Positions 59,661 to 64,000 of a stretch of DNA of 64,000 bases are shown here, in pieces. This stretch comes from Archegozetes longisetosus. Lineage: Eukaryota > Arthropoda > Arachnida > Sarcoptiformes > Trhypochthoniidae. The position numbers and the translations under genes are program-made. The notes beneath the pieces were generated by a model. That model made no database searches. It worked only from the letters and a program-made list of their open reading frames with translations, and was not told the origin of the DNA. Within the stretch, counting starts at the first letter, position 1; each line of letters begins with the position of its first letter. The stretch spans positions 15,247,794 through 15,311,793 of the forward strand of contig JAEMBT020000009.1 in NCBI GenBank assembly GCA_018873245.2, read 5' to 3'.

Positions 59661-61608
59661 CGGAAATTATGATAAAAGAAATTATGAATAAAATATTCGA
59701 GAAGGAATTTTCAATTTTCGTCTCTTAGCCTTATATTAATTTACCAAAAACTAATTACGGATATTTTTGCACTAATCGTGGTAATACAGTTCGCTGATAG
59801 GGAGAAAGATTTTTTCACTTTCACTAGAAAAAATTTAAGTTCAACTTTAAAATTTGATAGCTCAAATGAAGGATAGACTTTAGAATATGGTTCGGATAGA
59901 GTCGGTCGGCATATAGGGAATACTGTTCTGCATGAAGCATTCGACTATAATGCAAACATCTGAAATTATTAGAATTTTGCAAACGTTTTCAAGGTTATAA
60001 CTGAGTTACATTTACTATGAATTCACTCAATTCTGTTAGTTTAACTTTTATACAGCTATTAGAGTAGGTATTGTGAAGTTAGATTTTATGATTCATATTT
60101 TCGATACAAACTCTTACAGTAGACATCCATTATAGCCAATGCTTTCGACTGCACTAACTTATAATGTATTGGGGTAACTGTATTTGATGAATACAATGTA
60201 AATCAATACAAATCGTCTTCATAGAGATTTTCGTTTAATATTTGAATTTAAAAGACAATGAAAACGAATTGATTCAAATTTAAAACAGATTCATTTTTTC
60301 AGTATGAGTACTACTGTTTTATCGAGACTTCTGATGGTTTTGTTACGTTAACGTCATTACAATAACTCAATTTGAGTGGCAGAACTCAACGGTATCAACA
60401 ATAATTATTTTTATTTGCAATCACCAAAACAAAATTGTCAACACATCAGTATTACTAACATTACAGACGATCTCGATTAAAGATGAATGAAAACGATTTG
60501 AAGCGAACAATATTTAATTGAATTCATGGTGTAATAAACTTGAGATCCATTTGGAAGTCAAATGAGTTTATGCTTTCTATAGAGAACCACGCTGCTGATT
60601 ATGATTAGAACTACGAATTTGAAATATCAGATTATTTTTATCATACTGAATGATATTGTAGGTAAACGAGTACATAAAGAGAAATTTCTTAGTGAACCTT
60701 ATAGATATATATAAACACATATCTGAAGAGTTAAAACTTTCATTCTATTCTAACTTTGAATCAAAAAAATCATATAAATTATTGACTTCTCTTTGCTTTA
60801 ATACTAATCTCTATTATCTATAAGGTATGATTCAAAGTATATTTTCATACATTTTGTTGAAAACTTTCCGTGGATATTATTTATGGAAACTGTTGAATTT
60901 TATTGTTAGAAGATATTTGTTATTTACCATTTTTGTGAATATAAGATTGATTTATTTTTTATTGTTTATAGAAATTTTATTTAGAATAAAATTTTCATTC
61001 ATTTAGGTGACTGGGATGATCTCAACATCCTTTACGAGAATAATAGGTGATTCCAAAAAGATCGAACTAGTCATTTAATACATGAACCTTGAATAAAACA
61101 CACGCTAAAAATATAAAGATTTTAAATAAAATAATATTCTTACGGTTCTCAAAAATGGACTTAATTTTATGAAAACTAGCAAACCATAACTTTATTTTCT
61201 AATGAAAATTCAAAAACTGAGCCGAACAGCAATTTGTTCAGAACATTTTGGTGAACATAAATATAATAATTGTTCTAACAAATTTAGACTTTTATACTGA
61301 AAATATTTTTGAATTACTCTCTGTACTAATTCATTTTCAATTAAAACCTCAAAACAGAACTTTCAAAATTCCATTAAATTTTCGAAGGAAAAAAGTTGAA
61401 AAGTTTTCTCATTGATTCGATTCATATATCGACAAAAAATCCATTTATTAATATAAAATTATCTCATATTCAAGAGTGTTATCAAAAAATGAACTACAAA
61501 AGTACTTTAATTGATTTTCAAACACGAGCTCATCTCTTTCAATGACAGTCAATCGAGTATATCTCAATTATTTTTCAGAAGTTTTTCCGTTTCCTATTCA
61601 TTTTCTAG

Positions 61609-61610
<2 letters not shown>

Positions 61611-61669
<59 letters not shown>
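61611..61669. repeat. (CT)n microsatellite
   Basis: About 29 CT dinucleotides. The Ser/Leu-repeat frame across it is an artefact. Confidence 0.95.
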
Positions 61670-61671
<2 letters not shown>

Positions 61672-62339
61672 TGCTTTTTTAATTATCCAGTCTTAGTTAA
61701 TTTTTTTGTTAAGATTCTCGCCTCGTTTAGTGAATAAACATGTTTTGACGTTATTTTGTAGTAAACACATATTTACTTTACAAATGTTTGCCAAATAACC
61801 GAATATTAATCATAAATTTAAGTGTAATAAAAAAAATAAACTGAAGCCAAATGAGAATTAAGTCTTACTTGAATGATTGAAAAAATGAAAATAATCCACA
61901 GAAAATGAAGGCTTATTATAAAGCAATATAAAATGGTGTTCGAGTTAAGCAGGTTAGGTAAGGTAAATTAACTTCAAATAAATATGTATTAGTTGAACGC
62001 TTTCGCAGTTTTCTAATGATCGAGTCTTGAATAAACTGTAAGTTTTAGGCTTAAATCAAACGAATCACATTTGAATATATGATAATCACTGTTATATATA
62101 TGATATCAACTTTAATATTCAGTAATAACTATTAAATTAGTTTCAATACAAACAAAGCGACTATTATTTGAACTGAAACTTTTGTAAAGGTTTTGAACAA
62201 CGAGTTCAATATGGGGTGACATCTATTCTATTATTTTGTTAACACAAAACTTGACTTTCAATGAAAGGCACAGAACTAATAATTGAAACAAACGTTTATT
62301 AATTGAGTGAAGAATGAAATGAAAACTTTCGGAGAAGGA

Positions 62340-62560
62340 AGACTTGGATTCGCCAAAAGTGCATTCGTCGCAATACTCCGCGTGTGGTCACATCGGGTCA
62401 CGAATGCTGTTCACTATTCACAACACGTTCGATCACATTGAACACGAGTGTTGCAGATTTCGGCTGTGGTACTGCGAGGCTAACCATAGGATGAGCTGTT
62501 TGTCGCTGTGTTTGGCGTTCACGTCATATCTGTCGTCATATCTGTCATATTGAGGCCAAT
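62340..62560. promoter_or_regulatory. CpG-richer island, possible 5' region of the next gene
   Basis: About 220 bp with many CpGs and far less AT bias than the surrounding DNA. Several short frames are open on both strands, but none has convincing exon edges. It lies 200 bp before the candidate first coding exon at 62760 and may be its promoter or 5' untranslated exon. Confidence 0.35.
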
Positions 62561-62759
62561 TGCGGACACTTTCATAGCGATGTGATCAATAAAATACATT
62601 TGATTTGTGCCCACATTTGTGATGATCTGTTTTGCAACACATTTGAGAAATGTTTTGATTGTGTTGTTACGAATTCGCTCTTCAGTACAAAACAAAATAA
62701 AGGTTTGCATCAAATGATTTTGTCATTTATTCTCTTTAATTGTTTTCAATTTCATTTAG

Positions 62760-62842
62760 GAATTGATATGATTTTTGTGAAAAGAGCGCTTCAATTGTCG
62801 ACTCGTTGTGTGTATGGTTTACATCAAAGTTCGACTCGAGAG
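62760..62842 (+). CDS. Candidate first coding exon with mitochondrial-type presequence
   Basis: A 3' splice-like site (TTTTCAATTTCATTTAG) is followed eight bases later by an ATG (62768). Twenty-five codons follow to a 5' splice-like site (GAG|GTATTAAG) in phase 0. The peptide MIFVKRALQLSTRCVYGLHQ then SSTRE has four basic residues, many Ser/Thr/Leu and only one acidic residue at its end, the composition of a mitochondrial targeting sequence. The rest of the gene would lie past the repeat copy and beyond the window. Product unknown. Confidence 0.4.
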
Positions 62843-64000
62843 GTATTAAGTACTTAATTGCCATTAAGTTATCGGTCGCTTAATAACTTATTCAATAATT
62901 GAAGTTTACATCAATCGTTTGAAAGTTCATATTCAACTCATTCGATACTTTGGTATCTAAGTAATTGCTTTCAACTTATTTGATATTTACAAGAATTAAA
63001 CATAAAATAACTGATTATTTGCTTGTCTTAAAATGATTTGTATTTTATGGCACATTCGCAGAAAAGCCAGAGAATGCAAAGTAAACACAAATTGTGGCAC
63101 AATTCAGGTATGATTTGCCAAATGTGTACAAATTTCATAAACATTGTTCAGTGGACATAGGAATGCATTTTTCAAATTTACGCACACTTAGTATTTATTA
63201 TCATTATTGTTATTAATGTTTTCTATGGTATGTAAGCCACCAATTATTTTAAAAATCATTAATCAAAATATTGCGATGTCAACAGTATCACAACTGAATA
63301 ATTGTCTCGTTTTGCTGCAGATTTACGTTTTGGACAAAATTAACAAAACGTCAAATAAGTCTCAAAAAGGCAGTCAATGAGTTCTCAGCTTATAATCCAT
63401 TGACTAATTGATGAGAGGTCGAGAGCTTATTAACTAACCGATACTACTTTGAAGCAAATTTGAGTAATTGTGCCTCAAATTATAGTCTCCGAACAGTCCT
63501 TCAAATATGATCGCATTTCACTTATGTGTAAACAATTGTATAGCCTTCAAATTTAATGAAAACTATTCAAACATAAAAATCATCAAATTAATAATATGAA
63601 ACTCACTTCATATGTCCTCATCTGATCAAAAATGATAGACTAAGAAATAAAATCCAGTCTTTTTGCGACCAATTTTTTACATCATAGATAAGAGCTATGA
63701 ATAATCATAAAGATTGTAAGTTCTCTGATAGAAATAAATAAGAGATTTGATACCTTCACTCTTCTAGGGATCGATATTTGTTTAGTAACTGAATGGATAA
63801 ATAATTCGTGCAATAATTTTCCAGATTTATTAGCTTCAAAAGTTACAGAAGAAGCGCTGTTTAACAAAAAATCTAAAACAATGTCCAGAAGGAAGCAATG
63901 TATAATAGAAAATATGTGACAATAAATGGCATTCTTTCAAATAATCCTTCAAATAAACAAAAGTTTAATACACTAATTATTGATAACACAAAAAATGTTA
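62843..64000. other. Putative intron and repeat copy 2
   Basis: From 62843 to 63152 I see only AT-rich DNA, which would be intron if the 62760 exon is real. The remainder is almost entirely the second copy of the 0.83-kb repeat. Confidence 0.4.
63153..63977. repeat. 0.83-kb dispersed direct repeat, copy 2
   Basis: Direct copy of 50180-51004, offset by about 12,972 bp. It carries one fewer T in the candidate signal-peptide ORF and one fewer A near its right end, plus scattered substitutions. Similarity ends about 23 bases before the end of the window. Confidence 0.9.

Larger units (their letters stand above)
58981..62300. other. Intergenic region upstream of the ankyrin gene
   Basis: AT-rich DNA holding the presumed promoter of the ankyrin gene, a Tc1-type transposase relic (59.3-59.66 kb), a (CT)n tract (61.61 kb) and a short AGGTTAGGTAAGG tract near 61,950. 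Otherwise nothing recognisable. Confidence 0.6.

Noticed and set aside
50180-63977. A 14-kb LTR retroelement with the 0.83-kb repeats as LTRs
   Set aside because: No TG...CA ends, primer-binding site, polypurine tract, reverse transcriptase or gag-like frame was seen between them.

Overview
This window is AT-rich nuclear DNA from an animal, most likely an arthropod and possibly a mite or other chelicerate. The genes have spliceosomal introns, often only 50-120 bp long. A one-to-one animal gene (BLTP1/tweek) is present. Long (GA/CT)n microsatellites and TTAGG-type repeats (the common arthropod telomere unit) occur between genes. The species cannot be fixed from the sequence alone.

Layout. 1-23.2 kb: very AT-rich DNA without a confident gene, full of unrelated minisatellites, with a few exon-like islands. 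23.17-24.2 kb: the 3' end of a minus-strand gene for a probable membrane protein (two short exons) and a 185-codon plus-strand exon of unknown function. 24.5-30.2 kb: intergenic, more minisatellites and one G-quadruplex motif. 30.2-45.6 kb (minus): a complete BLTP1/tweek gene in seven coding exons, one of 10.6 kb, encoding a bridge-like lipid transfer protein of about 4,895 aa. Its reading frame is broken at four homopolymer or microsatellite sites, each by one base, which looks like assembly error. 46.2-47.7 kb (plus): a divergently transcribed four-exon GH27 alpha-galactosidase / alpha-N-acetylgalactosaminidase, secreted or lysosomal. 47.7-50 kb: two large foldback (inverted-repeat) elements. 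52.3-59.0 kb (minus): an intronless 2,228-aa ankyrin-repeat protein whose first array is built from about 26 near-identical 102/99-bp units, including a 606-bp block duplicated apparently without change. 59.3-59.7 kb: an internally deleted Tc1-type transposase relic. 62.3-62.8 kb: a probable first coding exon with a mitochondrial-type presequence.

A 0.83-kb direct repeat (50.18-51.00 and 63.15-63.98 kb) brackets the ankyrin gene and the Tc1 relic. The most unusual object here is the ankyrin gene: homogenised repeats with variation confined to one short position per unit, a duplicated whole-protein architecture, and a C-terminal non-ankyrin domain after an R-V-R-R motif. BLTP1 and the GH27 gene are ordinary housekeeping genes sharing a 669-bp divergent promoter region; nothing suggests a functional link with the ankyrin gene.
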